A stretch of DNA of 64,000 nt. Source: Candidatus Gastranaerophilales bacterium (lineage in GTDB: Bacteria; Cyanobacteriota; Vampirovibrionia; Gastranaerophilales; Gastranaerophilaceae). The notes beneath the pieces are model-generated. The model was given only the letters and a program-made list of their open reading frames with translations. It was not told the DNA's origin and made no database searches. Positions 9,204-16,719 of this stretch are shown here, one piece after another. How positions within the stretch are numbered: the stretch's first letter is position 1; every line of letters starts with the position of its first letter. The DNA lies in the NCBI GenBank assembly GCA_944325595.1, contig CALVAQ010000003.1:107565-171564 (forward strand), read 5' to 3'. The translations under genes were made by a program, and so were the position numbers.

Positions 9204-9598
9204 TTATTTGTATTCTGATATTATCTTCAAAACCTCATTTTTGAATTCAACATTTTTGTTTCTTGAGATTTCCAGTGCTGTCTCATCCGGTTCCGAACGA
9301 TTTATACATTCTTCAAGTTTTGACAAATCATCACAAATGATATGCTTAAAAGGAAACTGTTTAAATTTGTTTGAAAACCAGACATTTCCGTTTTTATCAT
9401 CCCAGGGGATGATTACTATTTTTTTATTCAAAAGGCTGCCCCAGTATGCGCCGTGATATGAGTTTGTAACAATTGTTTCAGTATTAGCAAGGAATTTTAT
9501 TATATCTTCAAAAGAGTCTTTTGAGTGATTGTACAGAACAGGATATTTTTTTACATAGTCGGGGTATGCAATACTGTAATGATCATGCAGATAAAAAG

Positions 9599-10117
9599 CT
9601 ATTTTATTTTTCGGGGGGGGGGGGTAGAAACCCTATATTTGTCTATTATTCCGGACATGCAGCTTACGCATGGAACAAAATGATATTTTGTATTTTTATC
9701 TCTAATCCCGACAAGTGCTGCTTTTTCCAAAAAATCCGGATTCATCAATTCTTCATTGAATGTGTTGTCTGTTCCTGCGCCCCAGTATATTACTTTGTTG
9801 TTTTCAGAAAGTTTATCAAAATGTTTTATTGATTCGTCAAAATACTTTTGAAAAAAACCTCCGCCTCCTGCAATTATTATTTTGTTTTTTATATTAATGT
9901 TCTTAAAATCCAGAATATCAATAGAGGGATAACCCGAAAACTCTTTGAAGTAGAGACAGGGAGAACAGTTTAAATCACCGATGTTTTCTGTATTTTTTCT
10001 GTATACAAAAACAATTTTTGAGGTTTTGCATCTGATTTCGTTTAAATATTGTTTTAACTGTTTTACAAGGTCTTTTCTTGTGTAATTTATCAGGTCTTGT
10101 ACTAACTGTATTCTCAT
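9599..10117 (-). CDS. N-terminal part of the pyruvyl transferase, as read in this sequence
   Basis: As written, translation from the ATG at 10117 gives 172 residues and ends just after the C run. It carries the glycine-rich AGGGGFF motif (about residues 82-88) but lacks the C-terminal active-site half, so it should be inactive. The remainder (to 9204) is open in the shifted frame with no start codon before 9431. The upstream gap to 10281 separates it from the divergent dTMP kinase gene. Confidence 0.6.
   Translation of the reverse strand: MRIQLVQDLINYTRKDLVKQLKQYLNEIRCKTSKIVFVYRKNTENIGDLNCSPCLYFKEFSGYPSIDILDFKNINIKNKIIIAGGGGFFQKYFDESIKHFDKLSENNKVIYWGAGTDNTFNEELMNPDFLEKAALVGIRDKNTKYHFVPCVSCMSGIIDKYRVSTPPPRKIK
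9613..9624. repeat. 12-base homopolymeric G run inside a coding region
   Basis: Twelve consecutive G on the + strand, the only such tract of this length noticed in a window otherwise rich in A and T. Tracts of this kind in surface-polysaccharide genes slip during replication and switch expression, as is well known in Campylobacter and Neisseria. Ten or 13 residues would restore the downstream frame. Confidence 0.9.
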
Positions 10118-10280
10118 TTTTGTTCTTTATTAATTTTATTCCAGACAGATATATCTTTTATTATACAAAATAAATTATTCTTTTTACAAAAACAAATTGC
10201 AAAAACACTGTTAATGTCTGAAAAAATATGATATTATTATGTCTAAATTATTTAGCGAGTTAATTTAAAAAGAGACAAAA

Positions 10281-10952
10281 ATGAGATTATCAAACGCACA
10301 TGAACTGCCCGGAACATTGATATGTGTCGAAGGTATTGACGGTTCGGGTAAGTCTACCCAGCTTGCGATTTTGAGAGACTGGCTCAAATCGAAAAATCTT
10401 GATGTAATTTTTACGGAGTGGAACTCCTCCGATTTGATTTCTCAAACCACAAAAAAGGCAAAAAAGAAAAACCTGCTGAGTCCCCGTACCTTTAGTCTTT
10501 TGCATGCCGTGGATTTTGCCGACAGGCTGGAGCAGGTTATTATTCCCGCAATGAAAGCCGGTTTTATCGTACTTGCTGACAGATATGTATATACGGCTTT
10601 TGCAAGAGATGTGGCAAGAGGTGTTGACAGAGACTGGGTCAGAAATTTATACGGTTTTGCAATAAAACCTGATTTGGCGCTTTATTACAATATTTCGGCA
10701 GAAATATCTCTTGAAAGAATCTGCGCAAACAGGGCACCTTCGTTTTATGAAGCAGGTATGGACCTAAAACTCAGCAACAATCCTTACAAAAGCTATGTTA
10801 TTTTTCAAAACAGAGTGAACGAAGAATACTCAAACATGGTCGATGAATTCGGACTTGTCAGAATAGATGCAAATAATACAATACATTCAAAACAGCTGCT
10901 TTTGAGAGAATATGTAACTGATTTGCTTGCAAAAAAAGGAATAAACATTTGA
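10281..10952 (+). CDS. dTMP kinase-like protein (first of a tandem pair)
   Basis: A 223-residue P-loop nucleoside-monophosphate kinase. Motifs: LICVEGIDGSGKSTQ (Walker A, residues about 12-26), FADRLEQVIIP, and VLADRYVYTAFARD (the DR-Y motif of thymidylate kinases). The usual T-R-E-P-G-G-T substrate loop is replaced by TEWNSSDLIS, so substrate handling may differ from classical Tmk. The family role is dTMP to dTDP. The next gene is a clear paralogue, starting on the last base of this stop codon (TGATG), so translation is probably coupled. Confidence 0.85.
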   Translation: MRLSNAHELPGTLICVEGIDGSGKSTQLAILRDWLKSKNLDVIFTEWNSSDLISQTTKKAKKKNLLSPRTFSLLHAVDFADRLEQVIIPAMKAGFIVLADRYVYTAFARDVARGVDRDWVRNLYGFAIKPDLALYYNISAEISLERICANRAPSFYEAGMDLKLSNNPYKSYVIFQNRVNEEYSNMVDEFGLVRIDANNTIHSKQLLLREYVTDLLAKKGINI

Positions 10953-11617
10953 TGGAAAACGAAAAGCACAATCACAAAGGACTTTTGATAGTAATAGAAG
11001 GAACAGACGGTTCCGGAAAATCCACGCAGATTGAAAAATTGCGCAGATGGATTGAAGACCAGAGCTACGGCTGCATGGTTTCCGAATGGAAAACCTCAAG
11101 ACTCATTGCAAATGTAATTGATGATGCAAAGGACAGAAACCTTTTGAACGCAACAACTTTCAGCCTTTTGTATGCCGCAGATTTTGCCGACAGGCTCGAA
11201 AACACAATTATTCCTGCGCTTGATTCCGGGTTTGTTGTGCTTTTGGACAGATATACATATACCGCTTTTGCCCGTGATGTTGTTAGAGGCTTAAACATGG
11301 AATGGGTAAAAAAGCTCTATGATTACGCTCCGACTCCGGATTTGGTTTTTTATCTTGATATGCCTATTGATATTCTCCTCAAACGTGTAATCGGTACTAC
11401 GGGTCTGGATTATTGGGAATCAGGAAGAGATATCGGGCTGAGCACTGATTTTTATGAAAGTTTTAAAATTTATCAGGCAAAATGTCTTGAAGAATACAAT
11501 AAGATGAAAGAAGAATACAATTTTGTGAGCATTGACGGAACGCTACCGAGAGAAGAAATTCATCAAAGAATGATTTCTCATGTTGAAAAACTTCTTAAAA
11601 CAGGAAAACTTGATTAG
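10952..11617 (+). CDS. dTMP kinase-like protein (second of a tandem pair)
   Basis: A 221-residue paralogue of the preceding protein, with VIEGTDGSGKSTQ, FADRLENTIIPALDSGFVVL and LDRYTYTAFARD in the same order. Here too the T-R-E-P-G-G-T loop is absent, replaced by SEWKTSRLIA. The chosen start is ATG at 10952, overlapping the previous stop by one base; a TTG three bases earlier is possible. The C-terminal segment (YWESGRDIGLSTDFYESFKI) aligns with the same region of the first copy. One copy may be the essential dTMP kinase and the other a variant, or they may form a heterodimer; this cannot be decided here. Confidence 0.83.
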   Translation: MENEKHNHKGLLIVIEGTDGSGKSTQIEKLRRWIEDQSYGCMVSEWKTSRLIANVIDDAKDRNLLNATTFSLLYAADFADRLENTIIPALDSGFVVLLDRYTYTAFARDVVRGLNMEWVKKLYDYAPTPDLVFYLDMPIDILLKRVIGTTGLDYWESGRDIGLSTDFYESFKIYQAKCLEEYNKMKEEYNFVSIDGTLPREEIHQRMISHVEKLLKTGKLD

Positions 11618-11620
11618 TAT

Positions 11621-12253
11621 TTATTCTCTTGCCAGATAGCTCAATGCCTCTTTTAAAATTTCTTCCGAAGAATCTTTTTTGACAACAATCCTGCATGCCG
11701 CTTTGATTGCATCTTTTGCTTCCTGTGCAGAATACCCCAGTGACAAAAGTACTGCCTGTGCTTCAGACAGAGCTTCTTGCGGAACATCTTTTTCTTCCGC
11801 AATATCAGAAACATCCACAGGTGCTGTATTTTGCCAGTTAATGAGTTTGTCCTTCAGTTCCAGTATAATTTTTTGTGCGAGTTTAGGACCGACACCTTTT
11901 GCTCTGGAAAGTTCTTTGTAATCTCCTCTTATAACGGCAGAAATCAAATCGTATCCCGAAAATTCATCCAGCAAAACAAGTGCAACTTTCATACCGACAC
12001 CGGAAACGCTCAAAAGGATATTAAAAATATCTCTGTCTTCACGGTTCAAAAATCCGCACAAGAGCATGGCATCTTCTCTGTGAATCAGTGTAGTGTAGAC
12101 CTTTACTTCATCTTCATTTTCTTCGGCAAGAGACAAACTTCTGGTAGTTGTGTTAATCAAATACCCCATGCCGTTGTTTTCAACAACCATGGTTGCACCT
12201 TTGGTCTGTGAAGGGAGTTTTGAAACTAATTTGCCTTTGATGTAGTCAAACAT
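11621..12253 (-). CDS. ruvA: Holliday junction branch migration protein RuvA
   Basis: A 210-residue DNA-junction-binding subunit that loads the RuvB helicase. Domain I (OB fold, FDYIKGKLVSK at the start), domain II with two helix-hairpin-helix units (LLSVSGVGMKVALVLLDEF at about 78-96 and LSRAKGVGPKLAQKIILELKDKL at about 113-135) and a C-terminal domain III (ALLSLGYSAQEAKDAI) are all present. Its start lies inside the 3' end of bioB (28-bp overlap), so it is probably translated from the same mRNA. ruvB and ruvC are not in the window. Confidence 0.96.
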   Translation of the reverse strand: MFDYIKGKLVSKLPSQTKGATMVVENNGMGYLINTTTRSLSLAEENEDEVKVYTTLIHREDAMLLCGFLNREDRDIFNILLSVSGVGMKVALVLLDEFSGYDLISAVIRGDYKELSRAKGVGPKLAQKIILELKDKLINWQNTAPVDVSDIAEEKDVPQEALSEAQAVLLSLGYSAQEAKDAIKAACRIVVKKDSSEEILKEALSYLARE

Positions 12254-13155
12254 GATATTTTTCTTCCTGTTTCTTTAATCATTTCCATATCTGCTACAGG
12301 GTCTCTTCCTGTTTTGGTCAGATAATTTCCTATCATTATACCGTCAACACAAGTCTTTAGCGCAAGCATTTGATTTTCAAGGCTCAAACGCATTCTTCCT
12401 CCGCAAAAACGTAAAACTGCATTCGGGTTTGCAATTTTGAACACGGCAAGTGTTCTTAGTATATTTTCTTCATCAATTTTATCCTGATAATTTTCAAACG
12501 GAGTATTTTTGACCGGCATGAGAATATTTATCGGTATAGAGTCAGGTTCAATATCTGCAAGAGTCAAAGCCATTTCTATTCGTTGTTCAACTGTTTCTCC
12601 CATTCCGAGAATAACCCCGCAGCATAATTCCATGCCGTATTTTTTAACCAGTTTGCAGGTGTTGAGTCTTTCTTCAAAACTGTGAGTTGTGCAGACTTCG
12701 GGATAATATGACCCTGCTGTGTTAATATTGTGGTGAAATCTTTTCAACCCTGTTTTTGCGAGCTTTTGCGCCTGTTGTTCGTTTAGTATACCGATAGATG
12801 CACAGCTTTTTATGCCGTCGATTTTGTTGAGCTGTTCTATCATCTCAAGCATCGTATCAAAATCGCTTTCGTCGGGAGTTTTTCCTGATGTGACAATAGC
12901 AAATCTCGTTGCATTGTTCTTTTTTGCATCCAGTGCAGCCTTTTTGACTGTTTCGATATCAACCAGAGGAAACGTCTCTATATCTGTATTGTAATGTGAA
13001 CTTTGTGCACAGTATTTGCAGTTTTGAGAGCATTTCCCGTTTCTTGCATTCAAAATAGAGCAAAGTTCGATTTCTTCTTTTATATGTACGGAAGAAATTT
13101 TTAAAAGCTCTTTTAAGTCTGAATTATAAAGATTTAAGAGTTCTGCCTTATCCAT
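12226..13155 (-). CDS. bioB: Biotin synthase
   Basis: A 309-residue radical-SAM enzyme that inserts sulfur into dethiobiotin. The 4Fe-4S motif C42-x3-C46-x2-C49 is within NGKCSQNCKYCAQSSHY, which is diagnostic for BioB. Other family marks: CCGVILGMGET near residue 175, INILMPVKNTPF near 215, and NPNAVLRFCGGR near 252, with residues that bind the auxiliary 2Fe-2S cluster. Length is slightly shorter than E. coli BioB (346). It overlaps ruvA by 28 bp. With bioD at 7406 it shows that the last two steps of biotin synthesis are present. Confidence 0.96.
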   Translation of the reverse strand: MDKAELLNLYNSDLKELLKISSVHIKEEIELCSILNARNGKCSQNCKYCAQSSHYNTDIETFPLVDIETVKKAALDAKKNNATRFAIVTSGKTPDESDFDTMLEMIEQLNKIDGIKSCASIGILNEQQAQKLAKTGLKRFHHNINTAGSYYPEVCTTHSFEERLNTCKLVKKYGMELCCGVILGMGETVEQRIEMALTLADIEPDSIPINILMPVKNTPFENYQDKIDEENILRTLAVFKIANPNAVLRFCGGRMRLSLENQMLALKTCVDGIMIGNYLTKTGRDPVADMEMIKETGRKISCLTTSKAN

Positions 13156-13179
13156 AAAACAATATTACAACAAATATCT

Positions 13180-13641
13180 TTAATTTTTCTCGGACTTTTT
13201 ATTCAACCGCATATACAAAATCGGATAAGGATTTCCCTGTTCATCCGTTTCGGACTTTTTATAAACCTTAAATCCGAGATGTTCATAAAAACCTTTTGCC
13301 TGCGGGTTTTGCTCATTGACAGTTAATTCTTCTATTGAAAAATTTTTAATTCCGTATTCAACTAGCTTTTTGCCGATACCCTTGCATCTTTTTTTCGGTG
13401 TTACAAAAAGCATTTCCAGTTTTTGTCTGTCTATTCCCATAAATGCAATGGGTTTGTCATTGTCTTGAGCAATAACAAGATGTGAAATATTTTTCAAGGC
13501 ATCAGGCAGAAATTTTTCTTTTATATTCAAAATTTCATTCTCCGGTAAAAACAAATGAGTCTCTCTGACGGACTTCTCCCATACTTCCACAAGATTGTAA
13601 ATAAGGGATTGTGTCCTTTCTGATATTTCGATTATTTCCAT
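13180..13641 (-). CDS. GNAT-family N-acetyltransferase
   Basis: A 153-residue protein of the GNAT fold. The acetyl-CoA-binding motif A appears as MLFVTPKKRCKGIGKKLVEYG (R/Q-x-x-G-x-G/A pattern), with the later NEQNPQAKGFYEHLGFKVYK typical of motif B. An acceptor cannot be assigned. The closest general type is the YjaB-like putative acetyltransferase (VWEKSVRETHLFL at the start). It lies 24 bp upstream of bioB on the same strand and may be co-transcribed. Confidence 0.85.
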   Translation of the reverse strand: MEIIEISERTQSLIYNLVEVWEKSVRETHLFLPENEILNIKEKFLPDALKNISHLVIAQDNDKPIAFMGIDRQKLEMLFVTPKKRCKGIGKKLVEYGIKNFSIEELTVNEQNPQAKGFYEHLGFKVYKKSETDEQGNPYPILYMRLNKKSEKN

Positions 13642-13752
13642 AATACTTTTTCCTTATATCACCTTTATGGCTGTGTAAAAGTTACCGGCAGGAATTGTAA
13701 TACAAACAGGTCTGACAAATCAGGCGCATTTTTTAGCGGTGATATTTTCATT

Positions 13753-14088
13753 TTATTCTATGTATTTGCCTTCATCAATAAGTTTGCTTTGATATTCAAT
13801 ACGTTCTCTGGCATCTTTCATGGTTTTTAATATTGCTTCATCTTCCGGATAAAATTTGATTTCACTCCAGGTAATATTTTCATAATCACTCGGACGTCCT
13901 GCACAGTTTGGCAAATCCCTTGCCCTTATCTTTTTACCATCTACAATAATATATTCTGTTTTGTGGGTTTCATATATATCTGCGGCAAGCGTTTTCAGTT
14001 TTAGCTTGCTGTTTGCAAAAAACTGTTTTATTCTCTTCATTACCGGTAGTTTTTTGTTTACTGTATTTGTTACTTGTGTGATTTTCAT
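13753..14088 (-). CDS. Small protein of unknown function, tandem paralogue A
   Basis: A 111-residue protein with no family that I recognise. It aligns along its length with the next gene (14089-14415): shared blocks are LKLKTL, DGKKIR-R-DLPNC, a P-S-D segment, IKFYPEDEA and IEY-SKLI--GK-IE. The N-terminus is basic and amphipathic (KLPVMKRIKQFFANSKLKLK). Its ATG directly follows the stop codon of paralogue B, so the two are translated together, downstream of the ADP-ribosyltransferase-like gene. By position these could be immunity or accessory proteins for that putative toxin; no sequence motif proves it. Confidence 0.7.
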   Translation of the reverse strand: MKITQVTNTVNKKLPVMKRIKQFFANSKLKLKTLAADIYETHKTEYIIVDGKKIRARDLPNCAGRPSDYENITWSEIKFYPEDEAILKTMKDARERIEYQSKLIDEGKYIE

Positions 14089-14415
14089 TTATTCAATGAA
14101 CTTTCCTGCTTTTATGAGTTTGCTGGCATATTCAATTTGTTCTCTTGCAGTTTTCATTTTTGCCATTACTGCTTCATCTTCCGGATAAAATTTGATTTTA
14201 CTACAGGTAACACCTTCAATATCACTCGGACCGGTTACACAATTCGGCAAATCCCTTTCTCTAATTTTCTTTCCGTCAAATATAATATATTTGTTTCTGT
14301 TCTCAAATACATCTTTTGTTAATGTTTTCAATTTCAATCTGCAGTTTGAAAACATGTTTTTTATTCGTTTCACTATTGATATATTAGATGTGTTTTTTAA
14401 CGGTGATATTTTCAT
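14089..14415 (-). CDS. Small protein of unknown function, tandem paralogue B
   Basis: A 108-residue protein, paralogous to its downstream neighbour and clearly a tandem duplication. Conserved features are a basic amphipathic N-terminal third, IIFDGKKIRERDLPNC in the middle, and IKFYPEDEA near residue 77 with a helical C-terminus. It begins 49 bp after the end of the ADP-ribosyltransferase-like gene, on the same strand. No signal peptide or transmembrane segment is visible. Function unknown; a partner role with the upstream gene is an inference from operon order and from the conserved duplication. Confidence 0.7.
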   Translation of the reverse strand: MKISPLKNTSNISIVKRIKNMFSNCRLKLKTLTKDVFENRNKYIIFDGKKIRERDLPNCVTGPSDIEGVTCSKIKFYPEDEAVMAKMKTAREQIEYASKLIKAGKFIE

Positions 14416-14464
14416 TTTTCTTTCCTTTTTATCATTTTATCACTTAGTCTGTCGTTTTCAATCC

Positions 14465-15571
14465 TTATTGGAATACTGTTGCTCCAAATTCCCAACGGTG
14501 TCTATCGATATTGTATCTTGCATTGTCTATTACCATTCTGGAATTCTTTTGTAGCAGCAATTCGGCTTCTGAAGCACGTTCCACATTGTAGCATTCTATC
14601 ATTGAGCCTTTTGTTCCTTTCGGTATATCAAGATACCAGAGTATCTTTTTTGCATACCTTTCTCCGGCTTCCTGCTCTATTGCCGTTGAAAGAAAGCGGG
14701 GTTGAACAATTCGTTGTCCCAACAAATATTTTTTTACAAATTCATCAATCTCATTAACAGAATATTTTCCTGTTTCTATTCCTTCTGTAAATTCTTCTAT
14801 CTTGCTTTGCAATGTCTTGTCATTATTTAGTTTTACACTATTTAGGATACCATAGTGACCTTCGCCTCTGTAGGCTTTTACATCATATTTTATTTTATTT
14901 TCATCCAAAAATTTCTCAATTTTGTTTATATAGTCTTTTATCTTTTTTGAAGTTGTACCAAAAACAAGAGCACTGTTTATTTTTCTGGAATCAAACTTGT
15001 ACTTCATCAAAGGTCTTATCACTTCTTCCGGTCTGTTTACAATACCGTCAATGCATACTTCCCATTCTTTTTCAGACAATGACTTGTAAAACTTTAACTT
15101 GTCTATTCTGCTTATACTTCTTACAAACAATGCCAGTTTGTGGGTGTTTGCTATATTGTCTTTTTTTGAATAACCTTTCCATACATCTATATATTTTCCT
15201 TTATGCATGTTCATAAACTCTGCTATTTCTCTGAAATCATCCTCTTTTAAAACTTTGCCCAAATTTGCACTGTGAAGCCAGGTTTTAAAGTCTTTTATGC
15301 TGGTCAAAGATGAAAAGAAAAGCTCTCTTTTTATCTTTCTCATTTCGTTAACTATACAATCCGCTTCTATCTCTCCTTTTGGAAAAAGAGTTTTTACTTC
15401 AGAAGGGGAAACTCTTTTCAGATTCGAATACTCAAAGGTATTGATTGCGGGTTTTAGTTTGTTCAAATCCTGTTTCAGGATTGTGACAATATCAGGTCTT
15501 TGTACAAGAGAAGCACCTGCTTTTTGTACAAAAAGATTTACACATGGTTTTATACTGTTCACACTTGCCAA
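14465..15571 (-). CDS. ADP-ribosyltransferase exoenzyme-like protein (R-S-E class), putative effector/toxin
   Basis: A 368-residue protein whose C-terminal third matches the ADP-ribosyltransferase exoenzyme family (PF03496; C2/VIP2/C3 type). All three signature elements are seen: KAYRGEG (R235), PRFLSTA (S295-T296, the S-T-S position), and SEAELLL with the catalytic E335-x-E337. DIPKGTKGSMI between them is also typical. An E-x-E pair suggests arginine as the acceptor. Residues 1-225 are mostly helical and unrecognised; there is no signal peptide or membrane segment, so export, if any, needs another route. Two small paralogous genes follow on the same strand, as immunity genes often do. The fold is confident; toxicity and target are inferred. 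Confidence 0.8.
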   Translation of the reverse strand: MASVNSIKPCVNLFVQKAGASLVQRPDIVTILKQDLNKLKPAINTFEYSNLKRVSPSEVKTLFPKGEIEADCIVNEMRKIKRELFFSSLTSIKDFKTWLHSANLGKVLKEDDFREIAEFMNMHKGKYIDVWKGYSKKDNIANTHKLALFVRSISRIDKLKFYKSLSEKEWEVCIDGIVNRPEEVIRPLMKYKFDSRKINSALVFGTTSKKIKDYINKIEKFLDENKIKYDVKAYRGEGHYGILNSVKLNNDKTLQSKIEEFTEGIETGKYSVNEIDEFVKKYLLGQRIVQPRFLSTAIEQEAGERYAKKILWYLDIPKGTKGSMIECYNVERASEAELLLQKNSRMVIDNARYNIDRHRWEFGATVFQ

Positions 15572-15924
15572 GATTACTACCTTATTTACTTTTACTAACT
15601 GACTAACTTTCTTACTTATTTATTTAAAGTAATTTTGTTTACAAAATCGTGTAAAATATCTAAACCAAACCGTGTATACCCGAATTTTTGAGTAATACTA
15701 ATAAATTATCTTTTTTTTACTTCTAAAATTCTTTTCCTCCAAGGGTTTTAGTCTGTTTCTAAACCATATGGTCTAGATTGCCGGATATATTGATTTTTTG
15801 AAGAAATTCAACCTGATAGTCGATGAGGAGATACTCTGTTTAGGGGTAATATACGAAATGTAAATAATATGATTACACGATTAGTAAATTTTACAAATAA
15901 ATAAAAGAATCTTGGGGGGAGTAG
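15572..15924. other. 353-bp intergenic region between divergent genes
   Basis: This AT-rich stretch separates the ADP-ribosyltransferase-like gene (leftward) from the response regulator (rightward), so it should contain promoters for both. No coding sequence is supportable. A CCATATGG palindrome sits near 15764, and GGGGGGAG just before the regulator start (about 15913-15920) is a strong ribosome binding site. I could not assign specific promoter elements with confidence. Confidence 0.5.
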
Positions 15925-16635
15925 ATGAGAAGAGGTCTTGAATTTAAGAAGAAAGCAAGAATCATTATTGTCGATGACAACTATGAACATTTGTCAGGTA
16001 TCAAAGAATTGATTGAAATTGAAAGCGATTTCGATGTTGTGGCAACAGCAACAAGCGCAAGTGTTGCAATCAGTCTCATTAAGAAGTATCGTCCGGAAAT
16101 CGTTTTGATGGATATCAACATGCCGGAAAAAGATGGTTTGACCGCAATTGCGGAAATTGAAAAATTGGATTTGGGAGTGCGTACCATCGCTTTGACAGGC
16201 TATGATGATCCTGATTTAATCTTCAGAGCAATGAAAATCGGAGCTAAAGGCTACATCTTAAAAACAATGGCCTCTGCTCAACTCATCTATGCCATTGACG
16301 AAGTTGCAAACGGAAAAATCTATCTGCCTGCAGCTTTGTCCTCAAGATTTTTTGAATATTTCCAAAAATCATTCAAAGAAGAAGTTCAGGCAGTTTCAGA
16401 CGAAGATAATCTTTTGAACTATCTGACACAAAGAGAAGAAGAAGTCCTCGATTTGTTAACACAGGGTATTACATACAAAGGCGTAGCCCAAAAACTGTTC
16501 ATCTCCGAAACTACAGTAAAAACACACGTAAACAACATCTTCCAAAAACTTCAGGTAAATGACAGAACACAGGCTGTTTTGTATGCCCTGAACAACGGAT
16601 TTTTGAACAGAAGAAAAGTAAAAATAGCTATCTAA
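15925..16635 (+). CDS. NarL/FixJ-family response regulator
   Basis: A 236-residue two-component regulator. The receiver domain (about 11-130) has the acidic pair IIIVDDN (D17-D18), phospho-acceptor D63 in VLMDINMP, T/S switch in IALTGYD and lysine in GYILKTMA. The LuxR-type HTH domain (about 165-225) reads LTQREEEVLDLLTQG, then ISETTVKTHVNNIFQKLQVN. The linker is longer than usual. The histidine kinase at 16720 follows at once, so they are the likely pair, and both stand upstream of flgBC-fliE. A role in controlling flagellar rod genes is a reasonable inference from this order. The fragment at 2-94 is a paralogue. Confidence 0.93.
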   Translation: MRRGLEFKKKARIIIVDDNYEHLSGIKELIEIESDFDVVATATSASVAISLIKKYRPEIVLMDINMPEKDGLTAIAEIEKLDLGVRTIALTGYDDPDLIFRAMKIGAKGYILKTMASAQLIYAIDEVANGKIYLPAALSSRFFEYFQKSFKEEVQAVSDEDNLLNYLTQREEEVLDLLTQGITYKGVAQKLFISETTVKTHVNNIFQKLQVNDRTQAVLYALNNGFLNRRKVKIAI

Positions 16636-16645
16636 CGGAGTCAGT

Positions 16646-16665
16646 GCGGACACTTTTGTGTCCGC
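16646..16665 (+). promoter_or_regulatory. Intercistronic hairpin between regulator and kinase genes
   Basis: GCGGACAC, loop TTTT, GTGTCCGC: a perfect 8-bp GC-rich stem 10 bases after the regulator stop codon. No T run follows (CTTCCAAAAATT), so it is more likely an mRNA-stabilising or partial-termination element that sets the regulator-to-kinase ratio than a full terminator. A similar hairpin follows the paralogous regulator fragment at 95-109. Confidence 0.55.
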
Positions 16666-16719
16666 CTTCCAAAAATTCCGGACTTGAGACAGCCGGTAAA
16701 CAATAAATGGTAAGATAAA

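Larger units (their letters stand above)
9204..10117 (-). pseudogene. Polysaccharide pyruvyl transferase, frame-broken at a 12-base G run (probably phase-variable)
   Basis: Two reading frames together encode one protein of about 304 residues. The upstream part contains KIIIAGGGGFFQKYF, and VIYWGAGTDNTF; the downstream part contains ETIVTNSYHGAYWGSLLNKK, the S-x-H-G/A region of the polysaccharide pyruvyl transferase family (WcaK/CsaB type), which puts ketal pyruvate on cell-surface sugars. The frames meet at a run of 12 G on + (9613-9624; C on the coding strand). With 12 C the upstream frame ends in TPPPRKIK and stop; runs of 10 or 13 would join the frames. The reading is therefore OFF here. 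A sequencing or assembly slip in the run is the main alternative. Confidence 0.75.

Noticed and set aside
10281..11617. Frameshifted single dTMP kinase
   Set aside because: Each of the two frames codes for a full set of motifs (P-loop and DR-Y), so these are two genes and not one broken one.
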